Assembly: GCA_965219665.1 (NCBI GenBank)
Contig: CBDCOD010000010.1
Span: 1-8,283, forward strand
Direction of reading: 5' to 3'
Source of the DNA: CBDCOD01 sp965219665
Lineage (GTDB): Bacteria; Pseudomonadota; Gammaproteobacteria; CAKMZV01
Length of the DNA stretch: 8,283 bases
The position numbers and the translations under genes are program-made. The notes under the pieces were generated by a model that was not told the origin of the DNA, did not search any database, and was given only the letters and a program-made list of their open reading frames with translations. Position 1 is the first letter of the stretch, and the number at the start of each line of letters is the position of its first letter. Positions 1 to 6,448 of this stretch are shown piece after piece.

Positions 1-8
1 TGCTTTTT

Positions 9-1022
9 ATGCCTACCGCATGCGCAAAAATGGTGAAAAAATTCCAAAACGCCCTCGTTAATACAACCATGCCCTCAGTATTTTCTCATACACTTATAGC
101 AACATCACTACTCTACACGTGCCTAACTGCTCAAGCAGAGGCACCTGCTTTTGGTAAAATCAAACAGTTCGCACAGCATAATATTCTGGGCTTCACCGTC
201 AATGCCAATCACAGCATACTATCCGCCCAAATCAGCGGACAACTACTATCTGCTAAGCCTGTTGGTACCCCTGTAACCAAAAATAAAGCAATCGCTCACA
301 TAGACTGTACACAAACACGACTGCAACTGCGTTCAAAGCAAAACCTATTATCTCAGAGAGAAAATGCCCTGAAATGGGCTACAAAAGAATTTAACCGCTT
401 AAAAAAAACAGCTTCACACACCACTCAAGCTAATTTAGATACTGCAGCACAGAAAGTAGAAGAAGCAGCACTACAAGTACAAGCAGAAGAAATTGCAATT
501 CAGGATGTACAGCATGACATCAAGAACTGTACTATTAGGGCACCATTTGACGGAACTATTACAGAGAAAATAGCACAAAACGGTAGCTTTCTCAGCATAG
601 GTAGTCCAATAATTAAAGTGCTTGAGAATCGACACCTACAAATAGAGGTCGCCATACCAATTGATTTATCAAACGACTTCATAAATGCCTCTAAACACTG
701 GATTGTGCGTGATAATAAGACCTACCCCATACAAATAATTCATATTCTCCCACTGGTAGATCAAAGCCAATACAGTCAACGTTTTCGTCTCACTGTACCA
801 GCCAAAACGCAACTTATCACTGGCTTACGGTTGCCTATATACTGGCAATCCTCACAAAGCCAACTGCCTGCGCATTATCTACAGCAGCACAAAGACAATT
901 ATGGCATCTGGGTGAAAGATAAAAACGCAGAAAACAAACATTTTCTTACGCTGCCCACAGCGAAATCTGGCCATGATTTTGCTATTGATTTAGACGACAG
1001 CACACTCATATATACCAACTAA
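9..1022 (+). CDS. Periplasmic adaptor subunit of an efflux pump (HlyD / RND membrane-fusion family)
   Basis: Adaptor proteins of this family bridge an inner-membrane transporter and an outer-membrane channel. Visible parts (337-residue numbering): a secretion signal with hydrophobic core at about 28-40 ending AQAEA (41-45); a first half-lipoyl segment at about 72-99 (ISGQLL, then IAHID); an alpha-helical hairpin rich in Gln, Glu and Ala at about 101-172; the returning half-lipoyl segment with the hallmark IRAPFDGTI (176-184) and GSFLSIGSPI (192-201); and a beta-barrel region to about 275. The C-terminal membrane-proximal part looks short. The start is uncertain: ATGs at 9, 30 and 69 are in frame, none has a good Shine-Dalgarno site, and the reading frame is open to the window edge, so the true start may lie further left. 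The ATG at 69 gives the most typical signal length (25 residues) but a weakly charged N-terminus; the ATG at 30 gives an MVKK start. No transporter or channel gene is in the window, so partner and substrate are unknown; any partner must be upstream. An A8 run occurs at 401-408. Confidence 0.85.
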   Translation: MPTACAKMVKKFQNALVNTTMPSVFSHTLIATSLLYTCLTAQAEAPAFGKIKQFAQHNILGFTVNANHSILSAQISGQLLSAKPVGTPVTKNKAIAHIDCTQTRLQLRSKQNLLSQRENALKWATKEFNRLKKTASHTTQANLDTAAQKVEEAALQVQAEEIAIQDVQHDIKNCTIRAPFDGTITEKIAQNGSFLSIGSPIIKVLENRHLQIEVAIPIDLSNDFINASKHWIVRDNKTYPIQIIHILPLVDQSQYSQRFRLTVPAKTQLITGLRLPIYWQSSQSQLPAHYLQQHKDNYGIWVKDKNAENKHFLTLPTAKSGHDFAIDLDDSTLIYTN

Positions 1023-1054
1023 TATAGTGTTCTACTGCATGCTGAAATGATTTT
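1023..1054. other. Convergent intergenic gap without a clear terminator
   Basis: The adaptor gene and the acylase gene end facing each other 32 bases apart. The gap holds GCATGC and a T run starting at 1051 on the plus strand, but no stem of useful length precedes that run and no T run serves the minus strand. I cannot support an intrinsic terminator for either gene. Confidence 0.5.
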
Positions 1055-3295
1055 TTAGTCCTTAGGCTTTAACAATATTTTTGTAGGAAATAGTTTGCGC
1101 ACACGCTCCTCTCTTAAAGGGAACTGAACGAGCCTGTTTTGCCTCCAGAGCTCAACCATGCCTGTTAATTGATGATTATTCAACCAGCCATCTTGCCCAC
1201 CTAATAGAACAAAATAATTACTGTCTAAGTCATCCATAATACTAATATGCCGCAATTGACTACCAAAGGAGGCTTGATGTGGCTCATTACCGCTATTGTG
1301 CGCACCCTTATATAAAGTATCACGCGACCCGCCCGCACCAAATTCTGCCAGCGTATACTGCTCATTCAAAATCGGAATAAAGGCTAACGGATGTTTCAAA
1401 GCTATTCGATGCATATCTCCCCATGCCCAATCTGGGTCTAGCCACGCCTGCGCCTGAGCTACTGCCTCTCTAACAAACCGTTTACTATCTGCTGCCTCAC
1501 TCTCCTCCAAATATTCCCGAACAACTGCTGTGAGCACATCTAAACTTTTATACAACATCTCCCGATCTATCTCACCCTCATTACGCTCCTTCAGCACTTT
1601 GAACAAGCCATAGCGCATTGCCTCATAAGCGACTGCTCCTGTTGAATTTTCTGCATAGTATCCATCCCAAGACTGCATTCGGCTAAGCAGCCAACTATCC
1701 ACTTCATAGAACTGCATTTTTTGTGCAAGATAATCATTAAAACGCTTATCACGCGCTGAATAAGTATCCAACTGCATCTGCTGTAAATACCTCCTATCTA
1801 CTCGCTCCTGCTGCTGCAACAATTCTGTAGCACGCTGATACCGCTGTGGGTGAGCAAAGCGAAAACCTATCGGCACAACCGTTGACGTTGTCGGCTCATT
1901 ATTTGCAGAAACTAAAAACCCCTGCTGAGGATTACGGATATGCGGCAACTCCAAAGCTCCTACCATCTGCTGCCAATCTGATGCCACATCTTCTGCACTC
2001 CGCACTAGTTGCCACTGTGATATATTACGCTGAGGCAGTTGCACGCCAAAAAGCTGCCCGATGTTACCCTGCTGCTCAACATATAGAAAATTCTGTGGTG
2101 GCAACGCATACGTTTCCAGTGACTGGCGCATCTCAAAGCCATTTTTAGAACGCATCACACCTAATAGTGCAGTAATCTCATCAGATGGATGATGTCCTAC
2201 CCAATGCAATGCTAGATCTGGATTATTCAAATAATCAATGCCTCGCAGCACAGGATTACCCTGCTCGGTACTAAATAAACGTACCACATGATCACCTAAT
2301 AAATCATTAGTAAAAGTCGATGGGCGTGTAATAATCGTAGAAGTACTCACCTGTACAAAATCACTCATAGAAGCACGCATATGCGTCCCACCCCAAGCCA
2401 AATAAGGATTCCGTCCAAATGCAATCGCGGGAATGCCTGCCACACTGGCACCCACTACTTGAAAACTGGGACTCTTAATACCTACAAGCACCCATGTATT
2501 GGGCAAGGTAAAGCCCAGATGTGGATCATTGGCAAGCATTGCATATCCCTCTTGCGCTTTATCAGCACCCACAGCCCAACTGTTGCTACCAGCCTTAGTA
2601 GGATGCAAAAGCAAACTGTGTAACGCTTTCAAACGCTCGGGCACAGCACTGGCTGACTGCCACTTGCCTTTTTGCTTCCAAATCGCATGGACTTCTTCCC
2701 AAACAGGTGTGTTGTAATAGCGCAAAAAAGCCAACTGCCCGAACCAAGAAATATCTATACCGGATAGGCGCATAATAGTAAGCGTATCCGTAACGCTCCA
2801 AGGCTCATCTTTTAACCCCAACACCTCGAACTCAAACGGCAACTGACTCTGCTGCTTATATGCATTGATACCCTCTACATAACGATGCAGCCACTGCTTA
2901 CTACTATCAGGCATCTGCTGATAGATTAAAGGAACTGCTCGCCCAATATCTATCGTGCGTAACGCCACATCAATATCCTCGCCAAAAATACCGATGATTT
3001 CAGACACTCTGCCATAAGCCACACGCTTTAACAACTCCATCTGCCCTAAACGCAAATGGGCATGCACCAACCCTAAAGTATAAGCAGCATCTGCATCGTT
3101 TTTAGCAACAATATACGGAATGGCCTCATTACTCCAATAAACAGAAACCACATCTTGTGTATCTACAGTCAACCCTTCTAATGCACTGCGACGCTCTGCA
3201 TCAGTCACCGGTGGCGGCAAATCCTTGAATAGCGAGCAACCACTCACTAACAAAACCACAACTAAACCAACATACCGTATGCTTTTATAACCCAT
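1055..3295 (-). CDS. Penicillin acylase family protein (Ntn hydrolase), predicted lipoprotein
   Basis: The family hydrolyses amide bonds (beta-lactam side chains, acyl-homoserine lactones and others); the precursor cuts itself and the new N-terminal Ser of the beta chain is the nucleophile. In 746-residue numbering: lipoprotein signal with lipobox LVSG|C (Cys20, followed by Ser, compatible with outer-membrane sorting); alpha-chain blocks including GLVHAHLRLGQMELLKR and GRVSEIIG; the processing site AGSNSWAV with predicted nucleophile Ser237 (codon 2585-2587); LANDPHLGF just after it; GRNPYLAWGGTHM; SANNEP with Asn465/466 at the expected oxyanion-hole asparagine; and a C-terminal block with NYFVLLGGQDGW. 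All key residues look intact, so I expect an active enzyme. I chose the ATG at 3295 because it gives a proper lipoprotein signal; a TTG at 3361 would add 22 residues and overlap holA. It follows holA by 29 bases and probably shares its transcript. Substrate cannot be read from sequence. Confidence 0.9.
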   Translation of the reverse strand: MGYKSIRYVGLVVVLLVSGCSLFKDLPPPVTDAERRSALEGLTVDTQDVVSVYWSNEAIPYIVAKNDADAAYTLGLVHAHLRLGQMELLKRVAYGRVSEIIGIFGEDIDVALRTIDIGRAVPLIYQQMPDSSKQWLHRYVEGINAYKQQSQLPFEFEVLGLKDEPWSVTDTLTIMRLSGIDISWFGQLAFLRYYNTPVWEEVHAIWKQKGKWQSASAVPERLKALHSLLLHPTKAGSNSWAVGADKAQEGYAMLANDPHLGFTLPNTWVLVGIKSPSFQVVGASVAGIPAIAFGRNPYLAWGGTHMRASMSDFVQVSTSTIITRPSTFTNDLLGDHVVRLFSTEQGNPVLRGIDYLNNPDLALHWVGHHPSDEITALLGVMRSKNGFEMRQSLETYALPPQNFLYVEQQGNIGQLFGVQLPQRNISQWQLVRSAEDVASDWQQMVGALELPHIRNPQQGFLVSANNEPTTSTVVPIGFRFAHPQRYQRATELLQQQERVDRRYLQQMQLDTYSARDKRFNDYLAQKMQFYEVDSWLLSRMQSWDGYYAENSTGAVAYEAMRYGLFKVLKERNEGEIDREMLYKSLDVLTAVVREYLEESEAADSKRFVREAVAQAQAWLDPDWAWGDMHRIALKHPLAFIPILNEQYTLAEFGAGGSRDTLYKGAHNSGNEPHQASFGSQLRHISIMDDLDSNYFVLLGGQDGWLNNHQLTGMVELWRQNRLVQFPLREERVRKLFPTKILLKPKD

Positions 3296-3324
3296 TATGT
3301 TTACCAAATACCCTATCTGCCTAT

Positions 3325-4308
3325 TTAAAGATGGACAATAGCGTGCTCTAAATGACACCAAGCATCGCCATACTCTAAACCCTTACTTTGTCTGTCTATT
3401 ATCTCAAGCTGTGCAATAAAAGACTGAAGCCTCTCTACAGACAATCGGCTGGCATATTCCTGTATTTGCTTTATTCTGGCTGGCCACATCGGCATGCCTT
3501 GAAATAACTCTCTAATATTTTTAGACTGCGGATTATCTAATACGGCATAAACTATTTGCGCCTCCCTAAACAGCATCGCGGTTACAAATATGGCATCATT
3601 ACCCTGATCTCTCAAAAGCCGTATACTCCGCAATGCACGCTTATTACTACCCTTAAAAACCTGCTCAACCAATGCAAAAACAGTGAACTGTGCCTGATCA
3701 GCAACCTGTAAATACACCATCTTCTCAGAAATGACCGACTCAGTGCTGAGCAAACTCAAACTATCAATTTCTTGCACTAATGCCAATAAATTACCCTCAC
3801 ACAGAAAATCTAAACGCATCAGCGCATCACGCTGTATGCGCTTACCGCGCTGTGCAAACTGCTCCTCAATCCACTTTTGGCGACCGATGACACTAAACTC
3901 TGCATGTGATACCGCCCAACCAACGCGTTCTATATTTGTAGCCCATGCCGTTTTTTTTAGCCAATTGCCTGCTACAGGATGCGCACTAAAAACTAAAATA
4001 TTTGATTCATCAGCATATTCCAAAAGAGTGCTAATCACCTTGCTCCCTTTCTGTCCTGCCTTACCTTCAGGTAGATGAATTTCTATTAACCTATTGGTAG
4101 CAAACAAACTAGGCTCTTGCAGTACATTGGAAAGTTCAGACCAATCAAATCGCGCATCCACACTGTAGCGCACATAATCAAAACCAGCATAATACCCACG
4201 CAAAGCACGCATTGAACTGTCTACTAACATAGACTCCTTACCCCACAAAATCCATACATTCTGAGGTTTATTCAAAGCACTTTCTAACTGATTCCAAGCT
4301 ATATTCAT
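3325..4308 (-). CDS. holA: DNA polymerase III subunit delta (clamp loader)
   Basis: Delta is the clamp-loader subunit that opens the beta sliding clamp, here encoded by dnaN in the same gene run. The 327-residue product (E. coli about 343) shows the family blocks in order: an N-terminal WILWGKESMLVDSSMRALR (19-37) corresponding to the degenerate AAA+ nucleotide-binding start; SLFATNRLIEIHLP (67-80), the clamp-contacting region around Leu-Phe; CEGNLLALVQEIDSLSLL (170-187), nearly identical to the E. coli CYEGNLLAL segment; FTVFALVEQVFKGSNKRAL (208-226); and a C-terminal collar domain with IRELF and RLSVERLQ. No Walker A lysine motif is seen, as expected because delta does not hydrolyse ATP. 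Start is ATG at 4308; the Shine-Dalgarno site is weak. It lies 53 bases after lptE, an association also found in E. coli (leuS-lptE-holA). An A8 run at 3951-3958 encodes Leu-Lys-Lys-Thr and forms a possible slippery site. Confidence 0.96.
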   Translation of the reverse strand: MNIAWNQLESALNKPQNVWILWGKESMLVDSSMRALRGYYAGFDYVRYSVDARFDWSELSNVLQEPSLFATNRLIEIHLPEGKAGQKGSKVISTLLEYADESNILVFSAHPVAGNWLKKTAWATNIERVGWAVSHAEFSVIGRQKWIEEQFAQRGKRIQRDALMRLDFLCEGNLLALVQEIDSLSLLSTESVISEKMVYLQVADQAQFTVFALVEQVFKGSNKRALRSIRLLRDQGNDAIFVTAMLFREAQIVYAVLDNPQSKNIRELFQGMPMWPARIKQIQEYASRLSVERLQSFIAQLEIIDRQSKGLEYGDAWCHLEHAIVHL

Positions 4309-4361
4309 GCACGCTGCTTCACTGTTGCACTAACCATTCTTCACTACCATAATGCTGCGCT

Positions 4362-4841
4362 CTACCATGATTGATGACTCAGCCACACCCGTGATCTACG
4401 GGCTAACTCAGTATCCATTTCCTCATTCAAACGCTGAACAAATAATGAAGCATCTGCACCTTCAGCATACTGCCTTGCAGCAAATAATACTGTTTGTGAT
4501 AACACCCTCTTATTCTCGTCCTCAACCTGTACATTAACCTTTGTTTCCTGTAAATAGCGAATAACATTACCCTGCGCACTTAAAGCAATAATACGACGAC
4601 GGCGATCAATATCGCCATAAACAACGCTACGATGAGTAACTGGTGTTGACGTCCTCTCCTCGCTAACCGTGTTCAACCACAACTGCAACTCTTTGCCAAT
4701 ATTACCGCCCCCTTGCACCTTCCAGTGATGTAAATGGAGTGCTTGAGGCGTTTTTTGTAATGATAAACTACAAGCAGACAGAATCAGAAAACTCAATAAA
4801 ACGCATAGAGAAACTATGCCCTTGTTCTGACTACACCTCAT
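4362..4841 (-). CDS. lptE: LPS-assembly lipoprotein LptE
   Basis: LptE plugs the LptD barrel in the outer membrane and helps insert lipopolysaccharide. The 159-residue product has a lipoprotein signal with hydrophobic core at about 9-22 and lipobox LSA|C (Cys24, then Ser). It then has the expected short alpha/beta fold: a strand region around LHLHHWKV (35-42), a helix (KELQLWLNTV, 50-59), strands VVYGDI and RIIALSAQGNVIRYLQETKVNVQVEDE, and a final helical segment with SLFVQRLNEEMDTELARRS, like the conserved end helix of the family. It is short compared with E. coli LptE (193 residues), mainly by lacking a long tail. Assignment rests on the fold-like pattern, the lipobox and position directly before holA, as sequence identity in this family is low. 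Its ATG overlaps the TGA of the upstream oxidoreductase (ATGA, 4838-4841), so translation is probably coupled. Confidence 0.88.
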   Translation of the reverse strand: MRCSQNKGIVSLCVLLSFLILSACSLSLQKTPQALHLHHWKVQGGGNIGKELQLWLNTVSEERTSTPVTHRSVVYGDIDRRRRIIALSAQGNVIRYLQETKVNVQVEDENKRVLSQTVLFAARQYAEGADASLFVQRLNEEMDTELARRSRVWLSHQSW

Positions 4842-5929
4842 TCACAGTCACTGCGGTTGAGAAAGCAGTACGGTCTATGATCAAAGCTATCACCATCATC
4901 CCTATCCACCAGTTTTACCAACAATTTTGCAGCAGCAGGGGCACACTGAACGCCGTAGTGGTGATAACCTAAAGAAAAAAATAATCTTTTATACTGAGGC
5001 GACTCGCAAATGAGCGGAATGTTTTGCTTTCCCAGCGCGCCCTGAACAGTCGCCCACGTATTTAATAATCGTACTGATTTATTCAAATTAGGCAGCATCT
5101 CATATAGCTGCTTCAGCATACCTTCACCATTAAGGGCTAACGGCACGCTACTCTCGGTCACTTCGTCTAAGTGAATGGCATATAGCAGTTTATTGGGCAA
5201 AATAGGTATAAGATGCCTATCTGACTCTACATATACACACTGCAACTCATGCTCTGCCTCAAACAATGCGTATTCCCCCAACTGAAAATACTCAGGCGAT
5301 ATATCCACATCCACCAAACCACCTGCATTACTACCTGTTGCCAAAACAACTGCCTCTGTGGCATATTTCTCTCCATCTACTTCAATCCCCAGCACCTTAT
5401 CCTGCCCAAGTCGTAAACGAGCATCTGCACTCTCTAACCAAGCAACTGAAGAATGATTTTGTAGATACATGCTCAAAGCATGTATAAAAGCAGATAGATT
5501 CAACTGAGCAGTTTCACGCATCCATAGACCGGGCTCATGACGCTCAATCCCCGTGTATTTGGGCATGCTCTGCGCTTCCACCCACTTCCCAGACACATTA
5601 TATGCACTAAGCCAACCCGACACATCAGGATGCTCCTCCTGACTAACCCATGCCCCACAAGTCCAATAACGCAAATCCACATGCGTCTGAGCTACTAAGG
5701 GTTTGAGTAAAGTAGGGTATATCGCTTTAGAATCAGCGATTAAACGATTAACAGCACTATGTAATTCCCAAGGGCGAAGTGGTGATAAGACCGCTGGCAC
5801 AATGGACTCGGCCTCTTCCGATCTGGGTTTGGAAACTATTGCTACAGAACGCCCTTGCTGTACAAACTCCCATGCGCTAACTAAGCCTGTAATGCCCCCC
5901 CCAATAACTGCAACATCACAAACAATCAT
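4838..5929 (-). CDS. FAD-dependent oxidoreductase, DAO family (ThiO/MnmC-C-like, substrate unknown)
   Basis: The family oxidises amines or amino acids using bound FAD. In 363-residue numbering from ATG 5929: N-terminal Rossmann motif VAVIGGGITGLVSAWEF (6-22, GxGxxG at 10-15); a VVLATG element (194-199) typical of the second FAD contact; and a C-terminal block SLGYHHYGVQCAPAAAKLL ending the DAO fold. Odd points: the second beta strand ends IVSK, without the usual Glu/Asp that holds the FAD ribose; the place of the common GxRP arginine reads WATVQG (292-297); and the usual GH(Y/F)RNG reads GYHHYG (321-326). Both arginines that bind the substrate carboxylate in glycine oxidase thus appear absent, so I do not name it thiO. 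A TTG at 5941 would add four residues; ATG 5929 is preferred, with GGTAGG (5934-5939) four bases upstream. The glycine motif is encoded by a G8 run. It ends with ATGA overlap into lptE and lies 71 bases after rpoZ. Confidence 0.85.
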   Translation of the reverse strand: MIVCDVAVIGGGITGLVSAWEFVQQGRSVAIVSKPRSEEAESIVPAVLSPLRPWELHSAVNRLIADSKAIYPTLLKPLVAQTHVDLRYWTCGAWVSQEEHPDVSGWLSAYNVSGKWVEAQSMPKYTGIERHEPGLWMRETAQLNLSAFIHALSMYLQNHSSVAWLESADARLRLGQDKVLGIEVDGEKYATEAVVLATGSNAGGLVDVDISPEYFQLGEYALFEAEHELQCVYVESDRHLIPILPNKLLYAIHLDEVTESSVPLALNGEGMLKQLYEMLPNLNKSVRLLNTWATVQGALGKQNIPLICESPQYKRLFFSLGYHHYGVQCAPAAAKLLVKLVDRDDGDSFDHRPYCFLNRSDCE

Positions 5930-5933
5930 AGGG

Positions 5934-5966
5934 CCTACCAAAAATAACAGTGCTCCCTACCAAAAA
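5934..5966 (-). repeat. Two direct repeats of TTTTTGGTAGG before the oxidoreductase gene
   Basis: The minus strand has TTTTTGGTAGG at 5956-5966 and again at 5934-5944, an exact 11-mer with a 22-base period. The copy nearest the gene supplies the GGTAGG that serves as the likely Shine-Dalgarno site of ATG 5929. It fills much of the 71-base gap after rpoZ. It could be a recent small duplication, a standby ribosome site, or a binding site for a protein or small RNA. Confidence 0.7.
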
Positions 5967-6000
5967 CAGCATGTACTGCGCACATCAGAACCTATAAGCA

Positions 6001-6258
6001 CTACCGCTCTGTGGAAAAACTAACAGGAGGCTGTTCTAATTTTTCCATCATGTTTATTTCCTCTGCCTCGACGCTCTCCTCATCGGTAAGTCCTTCCGAA
6101 ATTTCACGCAAAGCAAGCACAACGGGTTTATCATTATCTTCAGACACCTTCGAAGGGCTTCCCTTTGAAATTTGATAAGCACGTTTTGCTGCTAAAAGTG
6201 CTAATTCAAAAGGATTTTCTACCTTTTTAATGCAATCATCTACCGTTACACGAGCCAT
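6001..6258 (-). CDS. rpoZ: DNA-directed RNA polymerase subunit omega
   Basis: Omega chaperones the beta-prime subunit during RNA polymerase assembly and, in proteobacteria, contributes to a ppGpp-binding site. The 85-residue product carries the signature MARVTVDDCIKKVENPFELA at its N-terminus, then LLAAKRAYQI (21-30) and NDKPVVLALREISEGL (42-57), all matching the family closely; E. coli RpoZ has 91 residues. Residues near the N-terminus (MARVTV) that form the omega side of ppGpp site 1 in E. coli are retained. The C-terminal tail (58-85) is acidic and variable, as usual. Start is ATG at 6258 with a good AAGGA Shine-Dalgarno site eight bases upstream. The gene follows gmk, as in many gammaproteobacteria, but after 190 bases that contain a likely promoter; no spoT follows inside the window. 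Confidence 0.97.
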   Translation of the reverse strand: MARVTVDDCIKKVENPFELALLAAKRAYQISKGSPSKVSEDNDKPVVLALREISEGLTDEESVEAEEINMMEKLEQPPVSFSTER

Positions 6259-6266
6259 ATCTTTTA

Positions 6267-6271
6267 TCCTT
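6267..6271 (-). promoter_or_regulatory. Ribosome binding site of rpoZ (AAGGA)
   Basis: AAGGA on the minus strand lies eight bases before the rpoZ ATG at 6258. It is the best-placed Shine-Dalgarno site among the genes here and supports that start. Confidence 0.75.
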
Positions 6272-6333
6272 TAGAAAAATGAGTTATCTATATTCTACGC
6301 ACATGCGCAGTTACATCACCATAAGTAGCACAC

Positions 6334-6339
6334 ATTATA
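6334..6339 (-). promoter_or_regulatory. Probable -10 element of an rpoZ promoter (TATAAT)
   Basis: A perfect TATAAT hexamer lies on the minus strand within the 190-base gap between gmk and rpoZ, giving a predicted leader of roughly 70 bases. No good -35 is found at 16-18 bases (GAATAT at 17), so the promoter would be weak or activator-dependent, or the match may be chance in AT-rich DNA. The same gap holds a repeated 9-mer overlapping this site (TTATAAATG on the plus strand at 6335 and 6363). Confidence 0.4.
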
Positions 6340-6371
6340 AATGCTTAACTTATTGTATATTCTTATAAATG
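6335..6371 (-). repeat. Direct repeat of CATTTATAA upstream of rpoZ
   Basis: The 9-mer CATTTATAA (minus strand) occurs at 6335-6343 and 6363-6371, 28 bases apart. Each copy contains TATAA, so the pair may be two alternative -10 regions or a duplicated protein site. The AT-rich context makes chance possible. Confidence 0.45.
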
Positions 6372-6448
6372 ACTGAATATCACGGCAAAGTCACAAAAGC
6401 ATCTTAGCTTCATTCTGCGCAAACAGCACATAGTCGCAAAACGATACG

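Noticed and set aside
1846..2148. Plus-strand open frame of 100 codons inside the acylase gene
   Set aside because: It is the complement of well-conserved acylase coding sequence and resembles no protein family.
1055..3295. Quorum-quenching acyl-homoserine lactone acylase (pvdQ/quiP)
   Set aside because: Family membership is clear but substrate cannot be told from the sequence, and no quorum-sensing gene lies in the window.
3296..3361. Acylase start at a TTG overlapping the end of holA
   Set aside because: The ATG at 3295 starts a proper lipoprotein signal; the TTG would place 22 extra residues before it.
3731..4078. Plus-strand open frame of 115 codons inside holA
   Set aside because: It is antisense to conserved delta-subunit blocks; composition is that of a shadow frame.
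4838..5929. Naming the oxidoreductase thiO (glycine oxidase) or mnmC
   Set aside because: The substrate-binding arginine motifs of glycine oxidase are not seen, there is no MnmC methyltransferase domain, and no thiamine genes are nearby.
5962..5985. Terminator-like GCAG-loop-CTGT followed by T run after rpoZ (minus strand)
   Set aside because: The stem is only three to four pairs including a G-U pair, too weak for an intrinsic terminator.
6009..6019. DnaA-box-like TGTGGAAAA
   Set aside because: One mismatch to TGTGGATAA, a single copy inside the rpoZ coding end, no cluster and no AT-rich unwinding region next to it.
5703..6023. Plus-strand open frame of 106 codons across the oxidoreductase/rpoZ gap
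   Set aside because: It runs through the complement of the FAD motif and the rpoZ tail, with no recognisable protein features.
6385..6415. AAGC/GCTT hairpin followed by TT after gmk (minus strand)
   Set aside because: Four AT-rich pairs and a very short T run; not convincing as a terminator.
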